Part shown: positions 32,426 to 43,900 of the stretch, piece after piece
How the letters are laid out: each line of letters opens with the position of its first letter
Position numbering within the stretch: position 1 is the first letter of the stretch
Made by a program: the position numbers and the translations under genes
Assembly: GCA_036925085.1 (NCBI GenBank)
Contig: JAUPFP010000040.1
Location: 496,001-560,000 of the forward strand
From: Brachycybe producta
Lineage: Eukaryota; Arthropoda; Diplopoda; Playtdesmida; Andrognathidae
Direction of reading: 5' to 3'
Length of the DNA stretch: 64,000 bases
The notes under the pieces: model-generated
Database searches by the model: none
Seen by the model: only the letters and a program-made list of their open reading frames with translations
Told to the model about the DNA's origin: nothing

Positions 32426-32778
32426 TGTCGTATTTTTATGCAATAACCGAGCAACTGTTTCTCAATTTATGGCCCAAGTGTCAATTATGAAATCATCATC
32501 ATCATCATCATCATAATCATTAGAGCAACTTACAATTATGGCATTTTTCTAATAAAACCCATTGGTTAGAGGCTAGAACTTTCTAGTTGATAACTAATAG
32601 CAACCAGACATCTATAGCCTCTCTAACCAACCTTTTTTATTAGAAAAAAAAACATACTGTAATTGCAGTTGCTTCTAATGATGATGATGATGATGATGAG
32701 GAGTTCTTCACAATTGGCACTTTGGCGCAACACATTGAGAAACATTTTTGCTTTAATAATTGCATAAAAATCCGAGCA
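32426..32778. mobile_element. Family I foldback, copy 2
   Basis: Left GTATTTTTATGCAATAACCG, right ATTGCATAAAAATCCGAGC. Arms carry CAACTGTTTCTCAATTTATG and CACATTGAGAAACATTTTTG, plus (ATC)n in one arm and (GAT)n in the other. Inner arms TTCTAATAAAACCCATTGG / CCAACCTTTTTTATTAGAA. Confidence 0.85.
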
Positions 32779-32828
32779 ATAACAATAAGCATTACAAAAA
32801 CACAAAAACCGCTTTGTCGGATTTTGTA

Positions 32829-33179
32829 GGTCGGATTTTTATGCAATAACAAAGCAAATGTTTCACAATTTGTGGCCCAAGTGCCAATTATGAAATCATC
32901 ATCATCACCATTAGAGGAACTTACAATTATGGCATTTTTCTAATAAAAAAAACCCACTGGTTTGAGGCTAGAACTTTCTAGTTGACAACTAATAGCAACC
33001 AGACATCGAGCCTCTCTAACCAACCTTTTTTATTAGAAAACAACAACAACATAATTGCAGTTGCTTCTAATGATGATGATGATGATGATGATGATGAGGA
33101 GTACTTCACAATTGGCACTTTGGTGCAACAGATTGAGAAACAGTTTTACTTTAATAATTGCATAAAAATCCGAGCCCTA
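32829..33179. mobile_element. Family I foldback, copy 3
   Basis: Left GTCGGATTTTTATGCAATAA, right GCATAAAAATCCGAGCCCT. It is nearly collinear with copy 2, including similar flanking text after the right end (AATAAGCATTACAAAAACAC against CATAAGTATTATAAAAAAAA). The pair probably arose by tandem segmental duplication rather than two insertions. The (GAT)n arm is longer than in copy 2. Confidence 0.85.
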
Positions 33180-33300
33180 TTCATAAGTATTATAAAAAAA
33201 ACACACACACGACCCCTTTGAGGAGGGCAATCACTGATAGCATGTAATACAGTGTGTTTCCATTGTTGTGAGAATTGAAGGCACAACATTACAGTTTTGT

Positions 33301-34181
<881 letters not shown>

Positions 34182-34442
34182 CCTCATTACGGAAAAACAC
34201 ATTAAGACTGTCATATGACAGTACATAGTCATATCTATTTTGTAATAAACCTGTGCTTATACAAGGTTACAAAATAAACCTTGTAAAAGCACAGGTTTGT
34301 CGCTGTATACTGTCATATGACAGTATATATTGTCATATCTATTTTGTAACCTTTGAAAAAAGCACAAGTTTATGACTGTAACATCATTTCCATTTACAGA
34401 AACATGTTATAAGACTGTCTTATTGTTATTTTCTGTAATGAG
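34182..34442. mobile_element. Family R foldback MITE
   Basis: Ends CTCATTACGGAAAAACACAT and TTATTTTCTGTAATGAG are inverted. Inside, AAGACTGTCATATGACAGTA and TACTGTCATATGACAGTATA flank a central hairpin in which CCTGTGCTTATACAAGGTTA pairs with ACCTTGTAAAAGCACAGG. A truncated relative sits at 8438-8640. Confidence 0.8.
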
Positions 34443-34464
34443 CTCTCAGATTCCACCTCCAATT

Positions 34465-34662
34465 GCGGTTTTGAGAAAATTCATATTTTTTAAGCGAACG
34501 TTTTTTTTTCTCGTAAATAAAACGTTCGCTTGAAAAAATATAAATTTTCTCGAAACTGCAGGTAAAGGAGGGGGAAGAGAACTCCTAATTAACATAAGAG
34601 TCACTTCAGTGGCGCCATCTAGCAAGACGAAAACAAAATAAATATCTATTCAGCCATCTTAA
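34465..34662. mobile_element. Family A MITE, internally deleted copy 2
   Basis: Only the outer parts remain. TAAGCGAACGTTTTTTTTTC and AAAACGTTCGCTTGAAAAAA form a central palindrome. The right end has CAGTGGCGCCATCTAGC and AATAAATATCTATTCAGCCA. The left terminal block is missing. Confidence 0.75.
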
Positions 34663-34965
34663 ACGTGTTTAAAGTCTTCTATAGTGAATTCAAAAGGATC
34701 AAAGAAACGACTCCAAGTGTTTCTGAGTTAGCCATCTTGGCGCACTTCCCCCTCCACCCACCCCACATCTATGATATGGGGGGCCCTAGTTAGGTTAGGC
34801 CCCAAATAGTTATATAAAAGAAGAGCCTTTGAGTTAAAAAAAAATATTGCACTTTTTACAGCATATATATTTCATGAGCCTAATTAAGAGACACAAAACA
34901 AACTGCAACTGTCCACATAGTTCATTAATTTTCACAAATCATCACCCATTAAACCTGTTTTATGT

Positions 34966-35011
<46 letters not shown>

Positions 35012-35703
35012 GTGTATATTTTATAGTTAAGTTCACTTCTATAACATCTAGGCCTACATATAAAAATTACAACATAGAGAAAGATAATGAGAGAAAACTT
35101 CTTCTGAAAAATGGCTAAAGAGTAATTTGCATATATTCAAATGTGAAGGGCCCTAATAATTATGCAAAGAGAGAGAGAGTGAGAGACAGAGAAAGAGATA
35201 AATGATTTTTTTTTCTCTTCACTTTTCTCTTAGCTTTTTTTTTTGGGGGTTGCATTTTCTTCAAATGTTGCATCATAAATATAAATCAACAACTAAAATG
35301 AGTTCATCATCATCATTTGCACTTTAATGTCTTTTTAGGAGTCACCCTCTCATTATGAGTCTTATCATTAGCACAAAAGTAAAGGGGGGAGGGGGGGGGG
35401 GGTTCCAATTAGTTTCAGAAAGAAAAAAAATAATAGCAAAGAAAAAACTATACTTACTGCAATATCAAAAGTTTTTCTAGTCTTTTGTATATATAAAGGG
35501 GGGGGGCATCCTATATATTATATATTCAACTATACTCAATGTCAGTCATTTAAAACATTGCTCAAAAGTGATTCTAATAACTTCTGACTGACACTTTTGC
35601 TAAAATAAAGTCTGTCGAAACACCCCTTGACCTCCAACATCTCCCCTCAAGCCATTTAACTTTTAAGAGGCCCCCCACTCCATTTAAATTTTAGATGACC
35701 CGG
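34663..35703. other. Non-coding stretch with (CT)n and G runs
   Basis: No gene seen. (CT)n at 34970-35007, a short GA tract at 35168-35180, and a G run at 35388-35402. Confidence 0.4.
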
Positions 35704-35712
35704 GTCACCCAT

Positions 35713-35903
35713 ACAGGCAATTAGAAAACGGGATGAACAGAAGTTGACTCCACGCCCTTTTTTTATGACGAACGGCAACTTCTAATTGGATTTGTTGTGT
35801 GGTTCGACATTGGTCAGACTACATAACCAACCATTTAGAAGTTGCCGATCGTCATAAAAAGGGCGGAGCCAACTTCTGTTCATCCCGTTTTCTAATTGCC
35901 TGT
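35713..35903. mobile_element. Family F MULE-like MITE, copy 3, with 9-bp duplication
   Basis: Ends ACAGGCAATTAGAAAACGGG and CCCGTTTTCTAATTGCCTGT; subterminal CGCCCTTTTTTTATGACGAA and CGTCATAAAAAGGGCGGAGC. Flanks GTCACCCAT (35704-35712) and GTCACTCAT (35904-35912) match at 8 of 9. Confidence 0.88.
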
Positions 35904-35916
35904 GTCACTCATTGCC

Positions 35917-36515
35917 TTAAGGTGGCTGAATAGAAATTTATTTTGTCTCTATAACCTCATCCCGGATGGCGCTACTGCAGTGGCTAATGATAAGCTCCAT
36001 AGATGTTTTTTTTTGGGGAAAATTTCGACGCAAAAATCATGAATTTAAAAAAACCACATTACGAAAGAAAAATTCAAAATTGTATTCAAAACTAGAATGG
36101 TAAAAAAAAAATTATGCTAAAAGTTTTTTCATGGCAATATCTTAAAAAATAAACGATTTTATAGTTCAGTTTGAAAATGACCCCGTTTTTAGGTTTTTTT
36201 TATTGACATTTCATGAAAAACTATATTTTTGTCTTTTTCGCAACTGTCTTAAAAAGTTTATTTTGAAAGATATCAATCATAAAAAAATAAACTTTTTTTC
36301 ACAGTTTGAAAAAGTTGAAAATAGTTTTTTTTTCTTAAAAATGTCAATGGAAAAAACCCCAAAAAAATAAACCGGGTCATTTTCAAACTAAACTATAAAA
36401 TCGTTTATTATTTAGGATATTGCCTTTTTAGCAGAACCATTTACCATTCTAGTTTTAAAAACAATTTGAATTCTTTAATAATCTAAAAAAAAACGTTCGC
36501 TTGACGTTTTTATAA
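35917..36515. mobile_element. Family A MITE, copy 3
   Basis: Left end TTAAGGTGGCTGAATAGAAA, then GATGGCGCTACTGCAGTGGC. The core has TTCAAAACTAGAATGG, CATTCTAGTTTTAAAAACAA and CGTTCGCTTGACG. The final right terminal repeat is not found, so the copy is truncated or was cut by the adjacent family B arm. It starts only 5 bp after the family F duplication. Confidence 0.75.
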
Positions 36516-36534
36516 ACAACGGATTTTCGAACTA

Positions 36535-36720
36535 TCGGTTATTTTTTTCTTCTGTCTTTCAGAAGAGCAAAATTAAGAAGAAAGCAGATAAAAGTTTAAG
36601 AAACTAGAATGGTAGCTCAATCACTTAATGTGTGTATTTTCACGTGGATAGGCCTATCTTTCAAAATAAACTTTTTAGTCTACTTTCGAACTCACTCTAG
36701 TTTCTAGAAAAAAAACAATA
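36535..36720 (+). mobile_element. Family B arm
   Basis: Contains TAAAAGTTTAAGAAACTAGA, ATGGTAGCTCAATCACTTAA and TCTTTCAAAATAAACTTTTT. No complete opposite arm, although CTCTAGTTTCTAG at 36703 may be its remnant. Confidence 0.6.
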
Positions 36721-37017
36721 GAGAAAAACTAAAAAAATATCATCTTATGAGACAAGAAAGTTAACTAAGAAATTTTTTTAGTTTCTTAAAAACTAGAATG
36801 GTGAATGAATGAGCTAAAAAAAAGCCAAATTAGACGGGTTTTTTTCAAATTAACAATCTCAAACTTATATGGAAAAAATATATTTTGAAAGATTTCTTGT
36901 AAACTTTAATCTAACTACTTTCAGAAATTTTAACATTAAAAAAAATAGAATGGTAAATGAATGAGCTAAAAAAATTAATAATATCTTCCATATAATAAAC
37001 ATTTTTATAAAAAAAAT

Positions 37018-37055
37018 TATATATATAATATCCCAGGTCTGTGTATGTATGTGTA

Positions 37056-37106
<51 letters not shown>

Positions 37107-37468
37107 AGTAACACTGTACAACACCCTTGAAGCACGTCGGAATTTATATAAATTTGAATAAATGAACCGTTTTTTTTTTCTCAAGGACAACTATATGTTG
37201 AACTCTTCTTTTGGAAAGTGTAGAAGGGGGAGAGAGAAAAGTGGGAGGCGTGAGGGGTAAAAGTTGGAAAGTGTAGAAGGGGAGAGAGAAAAAAGTGGGA
37301 GGGGGTGAGGGAAAGGTTGGAAAGTGTAGAAGGGGGGAGAGAGAGAGAAAAGTGGGAGGGGGTGACTGAAATTGAAATGAAAGGAGTAACAAAAGGAAAA
37401 AATGACGCGCATGCGCACAATTGCCTGTGAATTTTGCTCCCGTCATTTATGACGGGTTACTCCACTAG
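37018..37468 (+). mobile_element. Family G Helitron-like element, long copy
   Basis: It begins near TTATATATATAATATCCCAG and ends with hairpin CCCGTCATTTATGACGGG, spacer TTACTCCA and CTAG, followed by T. In between lie a (GT)n tract (37060-37104), GAAGCACGTCGGAATTTATA, and a threefold repeat of GGAAAGTGTAGAAGGGG with AGAGAAAAGTGGGAGG. Near the 3' end is GCGCATGCGCACAATTGCCTGTG, which contains a family F-like terminus. The frames at 37144-37446 minus are spurious and there is no Rep or helicase. About 450 bp, non-autonomous. Confidence 0.82.
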
Positions 37469-38545
37469 TATTTTAAATAAAAAGCCAAATTAGAGAAGTT
37501 TGATCAAAATTGACAAGTCTCCATACTTCCATTAAAAAAAAGTTTAATTTGAAAGATATAATTAATCATTAAACTCATTACTGTGCTTTAGTTTTTAATA
37601 TTTTTTTAATTTTCAAGTTACTTTTTTTGTTCTAATGGAAAAAACAGAACAAAGCTTAAGTAATCACAAGAAAAAAAGCCTCTTATCAAAAAAAGTTTTG
37701 ATTATAAAAGTAGAAACTTTTCTAGTTTTTTTTTCTTCTTCTTTTCTTCTAGCTTTTTATTATCTTTGAAGACTTGACTTTTTTTAAGTCATTTTTTTTA
37801 TCCATATTAAATTTTTTTTTTTCATTAACTTTTTTTTTCTCTCTAAAATAATTACATGTTCTTTGATGACAAAAAAAAATTGTTCAATCTCTGTTCTCTT
37901 GAGATTTTGTCATAACTTTCTCTCTCTCTCTCTCTCTCTCTTCATCAAAATCACTTTTGAGCCATTTTTTTGATTTTTCTTGTTATATAAGAGAGAGGGG
38001 TCTTAGGGGGTGAAGTGAGGCACCTCCCCCCCCCCCCCCGTTCCCTCAATATTTTTCATGGTAAAAGTTAAATGATGAGCTTCAAATGAGAACAAAAAAA
38101 AAATCTCCCAAAAAAAATTATCTATCTATCCAAGCGATTGTTTTATTTATACATAACAGAAATAGAAGAGAGAGAGAAATAAAAAAGGTCGACCCTCGGG
38201 GAGGGGAGGATGTTAGGGGTCGTATGGGGGATGAGATTTTTGTACCCCCCCCCCCAAAAAAAAACCCCCACCCTCTTACCTTTTCCACCCTCATCTCTTC
38301 ATATCATAATAAACCTTGACTTTTTTTAAGAGAGGTTGAAAGGGCTTTTATTATCTTTTTTTATTTTTGGGCAAAGGATTTTCTGCCCCAATGCACTTGG
38401 CTCCATCTGGCGACTGTTTTTTATTCTCTTTCAATATCTTAGCTTTTTAATTAAAACTTTTTGTCTTCTCATATTTTTTTGTTCTCTCTCTCTCTCTCTT
38501 GTCTAAACAATCCACCCACACTAGATGAATTCAGCTATCTTTAGG
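37469..38545. other. T-rich non-coding stretch
   Basis: No gene seen. (CT)n at 37919-37940, C runs at 38026-38040 and 38246-38255, and a (CT)n at 38485-38500. Confidence 0.4.

Positions 38546-38600
<55 letters not shown>
38546..38600. repeat. (TA)n microsatellite
   Basis: Pure TA tract of about 50 bp following AGGCCTATATATATA. Confidence 0.9.
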
Positions 38601-38602
<2 letters not shown>

Positions 38603-38852
38603 GTAATTTGTTTTTTTTTCTTCTTTCTGTTTCTGATATACAAAAAGTCTTTTTGATCAATTTTCTGAGATGGATTTTTTCTTTTGTTCCATATTTTTTT
38701 CTCTCTATTTCTGATTCAATATCTTGAAGTATTTTTTGTTTTGTTTAAATGTTAGTTATATATAGGCCTAATATAATAGGTTTCCCCTCTAATAATTGAA
38801 CCATAAATAGGAGTATTTTTGCCTCATGAGAAATATATATATATATATATTT

Positions 38853-39308
38853 ATTGATCTCTCGGTCTTGAGCATGAAGGTGGCACAAGTGATGAAGTTG
38901 CCCATAGAGGAACTTAGGGTTCCGGCCTGGCTTTGTGGCATGGGCGGGCACTTCATCGAGGTCGTAGGAATTGCAAATGTGGACTTGATCATCCACAGAA
39001 AGACCATCAAGGTGACTCTCCTTTTGGTGAAAGGAGAGTGCGATGCGTTGCTAGGCGTTAATCATGCCGCACGCTTCGGCTTGATGGTGGATGTCGTGCA
39101 CCGGAAATTCAATTTCCGGGAGGATGTCTGGACCACACATCCAGACGCCCTTTATGCTGCACTCACCGATCGAGTGCTTGGGAAACCTGTGGAGGTGGAA
39201 ACAGTTCCACCGCCGATACCAGAGGCTCGATCAAGATCGAGGCAGATTGCCAGTAACATTAATGGATCTGACTATAAAAAAACTTGTTTAGCAGCGTTTT
39301 CCAAATAG
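38853..39308 (+). pseudogene. Gypsy-type LTR retrotransposon protease fragment
   Basis: The frame from the 38826 ATG gives FIDLSVLSMKVAQVMKLPIE and later CDALLGVNHAARFGLMVDVV. The second phrase fits the conserved ALLG-x-x-x-x-x-x-GL-x-x-D block in the C-terminal half of Gypsy/Ty3 pepsin-like proteases. The first fits the catalytic FID segment. The D of the active site is present but the following [ST]G is not intact, so the enzyme is probably dead. Downstream the frame becomes Pro- and Arg-rich (PPPIPEARSRSR) and stops at 39306. No RT, integrase, primer site or LTR is visible. Upstream coding is replaced by TA repeats. Codon use is more GC-rich than the surroundings, supporting real former coding sequence. 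Confidence 0.72.
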
Positions 39309-39715
39309 GGTTCTCCGGAACTCTGACCTGAGGTTCTGCAATTATAGAAAGTAAGGGTTCTTCGAGAAAATTAAAAAAAGATATTAAATTTCACACTGTA
39401 AAAAAGTATAATTATAATAGTTTCTTAAAATAATTTAAATTTTGATTTAAGTAGTTACAGCATGTCCATCTGCAGACTTCCAATGTTATATAGATGTACA
39501 TGTATATATAATTCAATGCCTTTCAATACTGGGCCACTAGTCTTTTTTAGCCTCGATATAGATCTACCAGGGTACAATATAATCCCACTACATAACAATT
39601 CCCGTCAATTTGCACTGATTCTCAAGCTGGGAAAGGCTGCATCACGAAAAATAAATAAGGTTATTTTTAAAAATCAGGGATTGAAAACCATTTCGAAAAT
39701 TGTGAAAATATATAA
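39309..39715. other. AT-rich stretch after the protease fragment
   Basis: No LTR or further pol motif recognised; the 85-codon frame at 39462-39719 has no known domain. Confidence 0.4.
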
Positions 39716-40070
39716 ATAATAATAATAAATAATAAACAATAAATAATAAATAATAAATAATAAATAATAAATAATAAATAATAAATAATAAATAATAAAT
39801 AATAAATAATAAATAATAAATAATAAATAATAAATAATAAATAATAAATAATAAATAATAAATAATAAATAATAAATAATAAATAATAAATAATAAATAA
39901 TAAATAATAAATAATAAATAATAAATAATAAATAATAAATAATAAATAATAAATAATAAATAATAAATAATAAATAATAAATAATAAATAATAAATAATA
40001 AATAATAAATAATAAATAATAAATAATAAATAATAAATAATAAATAATAAATAATAAATAATAAATAAAA
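39716..40070. repeat. Heptamer array (AATAATA)n, about 50 units
   Basis: Almost perfect 7-bp units with very few changes (a single AACAATA near 39733). Because 7 and 3 share no factor, the minus strand reads as a 7-residue peptide repeat (IYYLLFI) with no stops, giving the spurious 298-codon frame. Confidence 0.93.
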
Positions 40071-40294
40071 ATAATAAATAAAAATAATAAATAAAAATAA
40101 TAAATAAAAATAATAAATAAAAATAATAAATTAAAAATAAAAAATAAAAATAATAAAATAATAATAATAATAAATAAAAGTAATAAAATAAAAATAATAA
40201 ATAAAAATAAAATAAAAATAATAAAAATAAAAAATAATAAAATAAAAATAAAAATAATAAAAATAATAAATAATAAAATAAAAATAAAAAATAA
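40071..40294. repeat. AAATAATAAAT/AAAAATAA degenerate array
   Basis: The heptamer array passes into irregular 11-13-bp AT units such as AAAATAATAAATA. It abuts the 5' side of the next Helitron-like copy, which may have seeded or captured it. Confidence 0.8.
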
Positions 40295-40585
40295 TAATAT
40301 ATATAATATCCCAGGTGTGTGTGTGTGTGTGTGGAGTAACAACTGTACAAAACCATTGAAGCACGTCGGAATTTATATAAATTTGAATAAATGAATCGTT
40401 TTTTTCCCTCAAGGTCAACTATATGTTGAACTTTTTCTTTGGAAAGTGTAGAAGGGGGAGAGAGAGAGAAAAGTGGGAGGGGGTGACTGAAATTGAAATG
40501 GAGTAAAAAAAGGAAAAAACGTCGCGCATGCGCACAATTGCCTGTGAATTTTGCTCCCGTCATTTATGACGGGTTACCCCACTAG
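40295..40585 (+). mobile_element. Family G Helitron-like element, short copy
   Basis: Collinear with 37018-37468 but with a shorter (GT)n and only one copy of the GGAAAGTGTAGAAGGGG segment. Ends CCCGTCATTTATGACGGG-TTACCCCA-CTAG, then T. Shares GCACGTCGGAATTTATATAA and CAACTATATGTTGAACTTTT. Confidence 0.85.
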
Positions 40586-40984
40586 TAATAAATAAAATAA
40601 TATAAAATATAATAATAATAATAAATATAAATTGTGGAAACATAGACTCCGGGTTCATCTTTAAATGAAATTAACGAAGGACTTAAAACATCCGTTGATG
40701 TTGAGATACATTTTTCTAAATATAAAATTTTTTTTGACAAGAAATCGATTAAGTTATGAATTTTGCAAAAATTTTAAAATGTTGTTTGTTTTGCCCCCTG
40801 CAATACATAAGTTCTAATAAAACATTTTTCTTCAATTTATATGTCTTAAATTTTGAATAAGATTTGTTTATAGTGCAATATTTAATGGCTGATTTAGTTG
40901 TTTTTGTTGCATGAATACTTGCATATTTTGTTGTTTTTTAGCTGCATGAACCTCCTTGCCCTTGTGATAACATTTGGGACATCC

Positions 40985-41022
<38 letters not shown>

Positions 41023-41739
41023 TTAATGTATTTTACTGTAATAGTAATGTAATAATAATTTTTCGATCCAAATGCAATTCAAAAGTTGCACAACAATGTA
41101 AGAATTATTAAATGTGAAACAAAACATTGTTAGGTCCCTGTTATTCTGCACTTTCCTATAAGCAATCCAAACTGTAGGTTAAACAGCCTCTATAGACCTA
41201 TATGGATCCTATTCTTTTTTTATATAATAATTGTAGGCCCTACAATTGTAAAATAGGCAATTTTGCATAAGAAAATGAAAACACTGTCAAGTGTGACTAA
41301 AGATAAGAAGCTTATTTTTTTTTTCTTTCTGTTTCATCTGATTGTCACTTTTGCTTTTGCATCAATTAAGTCGAGCAAAATTCTGTGTATTGTTGTCGTC
41401 TTTTGCTTTCGGATGTGGATTTGAAACTTTTTAGATCTAAAAATATGTTGTTGTTTATTCAGAGGAGAAAAAAAAATCTGAAAATATGTTTGTGATATTA
41501 AGCCCTAATTCGTGTTAAAAAGTATTTATCATTGAGATTTTAGTAAATTGCATCTTTTTCGTGTGGTAGAAAATATAGCTTCTCTCTCTCTATAGAAAAT
41601 GTGGTTTGTTTCGCTCAGGTTTCTAGAAGAAATAACTAAAGCTAAGCTGGAAGTTTTTCAATTGAAATTCCATAGTATGAGTTCCTCAGAGGTAAACTGT
41701 GTTAAGTCACAAAACCTATATTTTACAAAGGAAATGATT
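40586..41739. other. AT-rich non-coding stretch
   Basis: No gene seen. A (AAT)n tract lies at 40989-41022. Confidence 0.4.
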
Positions 41740-42290
41740 TTTAAAATCCAATTTTTTTAAAAAAGAAAAATCTTAATTTCATTAAATAATTTTTAAACTG
41801 CATTTATAAAAAAGATCTTAATTTCATTAAATAATTTTTAAACTGCATTTTTGTTTAAAAAAAAGGCTCATAATTTCAATAAATAATTTTTTAATCATAA
41901 TTTGTTTTTTAGAAAAAGATTTTAATTTGAATAATTCATTTTTAAACTGCAATTTTTTTAAAAAAAAAGGATCATGATTTCAATAAATATTGTTTTAAGC
42001 ATAATTTAAAAAAAAAAGATTTTAATTTAAATAAATAATTTTTAAACTGCAATTTTTTTTTAAAAATAAGGATCATAATTTGAATAAATAATTTTTAAAC
42101 ATAATTTTTTAAAAAAGGATCATGATTTCAATAAATATTGTTTTAAGCATAATTTTTTTAAAAAAAAGATTTTAATTTAAATAAATAATTTTTAAACTGC
42201 AATTTTTTTTAAAATCTTAATTTCAATAAATAATTTTAAAAATAATTTTTAAAAAAAAATTAAGATTTTTTTCAATAAAAATTATATTTT
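41740..42290 (+). repeat. AT-rich tandem repeat of about 57-70 bp
   Basis: Units read like AAGATTTTAATTTAAATAAA-TAATTTTTAAACTGCAATTT with variants ending in AAGCATAATTT. Roughly nine or ten units can be followed from 41750 to 42290. Alternating ACTGCA and AGCATA types suggest a two-unit higher-order repeat. Confidence 0.75.
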
Positions 42291-42830
42291 TTTCTTTTGA
42301 ACCTTAATTTGGGTCCAATATGCGTGAACAGATGAAATGCATAGCGCCCCCACCCACTATATAAATGAGCAAATTGTATATTTTGAAAAAGAGCAGATTG
42401 CACTGAAAAATGAAACTTCCCTTTCCTTTCACCGCCTCCCCACCCCCTCATTGTGGTCTATGTCTTTATTAATTTTTCTTCACAAAAAAAACCAACACAA
42501 TAAGTCTCAAATGGGCCATTGTCTACTTGATAAGGGGCACATGAGCACCTCCTCCTCTATGACAAACAAGGAGGGACCACATGTTGGCTTCCCACGTGTT
42601 AACATTTATTTTTTATTTTGAAATATGTTGTACACTTTTTTTTGGTGGCATTTGAAACATGGCGATCTATAGATTTCAGGTTTTATTAAGAAAAAGAAGG
42701 GTCTTTGAGGCTAGAATTATGCTTGTGCCTTATACTAACTGAGCTTATAGCTAATATCTATAGATTTATAAAGATGGATGAATTCTTGTCCCTTTGGTTT
42801 ACATTGTTAGGATGTTATTCTCAAGGTGAC
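42291..42830. other. Non-coding stretch
   Basis: No gene supported. The 94-codon frame at 42337-42621 lacks any recognisable domain. Confidence 0.35.
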
Positions 42831-43344
42831 TGAATAGATAATAGATATGTTTCTTGTCCCAACAGATGGCGCCACTTCAATGGCTATTGTCTGTTGTCTC
42901 ACGTCTGCGGTTTTGTGAAATTTATATTTTTTAGGCGAACGTTTTTCAGGAGAGACATTACAAATATTGAGTGTTTTAGAAACTAGAATAATGTATATAG
43001 TTGGTTGATAATCCTAAAAGTTTTTTTTATGATGATATCTTTCAAAATAAACTTTTTGTGACAAGTGTTTGAACTTTGAAAAAGGTCGAAAATAGTATTT
43101 CCTGAAATGTCAATGGAAAAACCAAAAAAACGACGGGGTCATTTTCAAACTGAACTATAAAATTATTTATTATTATCTTTTACCATTCTAGTTTTGAAAA
43201 CAACTTGAATTTTTGTTTTCGTAATGTTGTTTCTAAAAAAACCGTTCGCTTGTCTTTTTTGCGTCCACACTTTACAAAAAAAACGTCTATGGGGCATATA
43301 GCTGGGTGGACAAATGCAAAATAAATATCTATTCAGCCACCTTA
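42831..43344. mobile_element. Family A MITE, copy 4
   Basis: Left TCAAGGTGACTGAATAGATA, right AATATCTATTCAGCCACCTT. CAGATGGCGCCACTTCAATG lies inside the left end. GTGTTTTAGAAACTAGAATA and ACCATTCTAGTTTTGAAAAC mark the arms. The right CAGTGGCGCC block has been replaced or lost (AGCTGGGTGGACAAATGC). Confidence 0.83.
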
Positions 43345-43582
43345 TAAGATGGTTAAAATTTTACAGAAAACACTGTTATTTATTAATTTTAGCAATAGCT
43401 TTGACTATCTTGAGTTAGTTTTAATTATTTAATTAGATCTATATAACAGAAAATAACCATAAAAATTTAATGAAAAACATATATTTTAATGTGAAAAATA
43501 TTAAAACATTTATATATTTTTTTTTAAAAAATAAAATATTATGAATTTCAGTTTTAATCTTGGAAATTTTGACGGTCATAAG

Positions 43583-43892
43583 TAGGGCTCGGATTTTTAT
43601 ACAATATCAAGCATATGTTTCTCAATTTGTGGCCCCAAGTGCCAATTGTGAAGTAACCATCATCCTCATTAGACCAAATGCAATTGTCATTTTCTAATAA
43701 AAAAAGGATGGTTAGAGGCTAGATGTCTGGTTACTACCAGCTAACGAATTTCAGCCTCTAACCAGTGTTTTTTTATTTAAAAAAATACAATTGTTGGATG
43801 AACCCAAATGATGGAATGTAACTTCACAATTGGCTCTAGGGCCACAAGATTGAGAAACGTTTGCTTGATATTGCTTAAAAATCCGAGCCCTA
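43583..43892. mobile_element. Family I hAT-like MITE with perfect 8-bp duplication
   Basis: Ends TAGGGCTCGGATTTTTATAC and TTAAAAATCCGAGCCCTA. GTCATAAG flanks it on both sides (43575-43582, 43893-43900), 8 of 8. An 8-bp duplication and TAGGG-type ends place it in hAT. Interior arms include GTTTCTCAATTTGTGGCCCC and GGGCCACAAGATTGAGAAAC. 310 bp, no transposase. Confidence 0.9.
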
Positions 43893-43900
43893 GTCATAAG

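Noticed and set aside
39667-40563. 298-codon minus-strand frame
   Set aside because: Translation of the (AATAATA)n array plus a Helitron-like copy.
42337-42621. 94-codon frame
   Set aside because: No domain or coding bias; flanked by AT satellite and a family A element.
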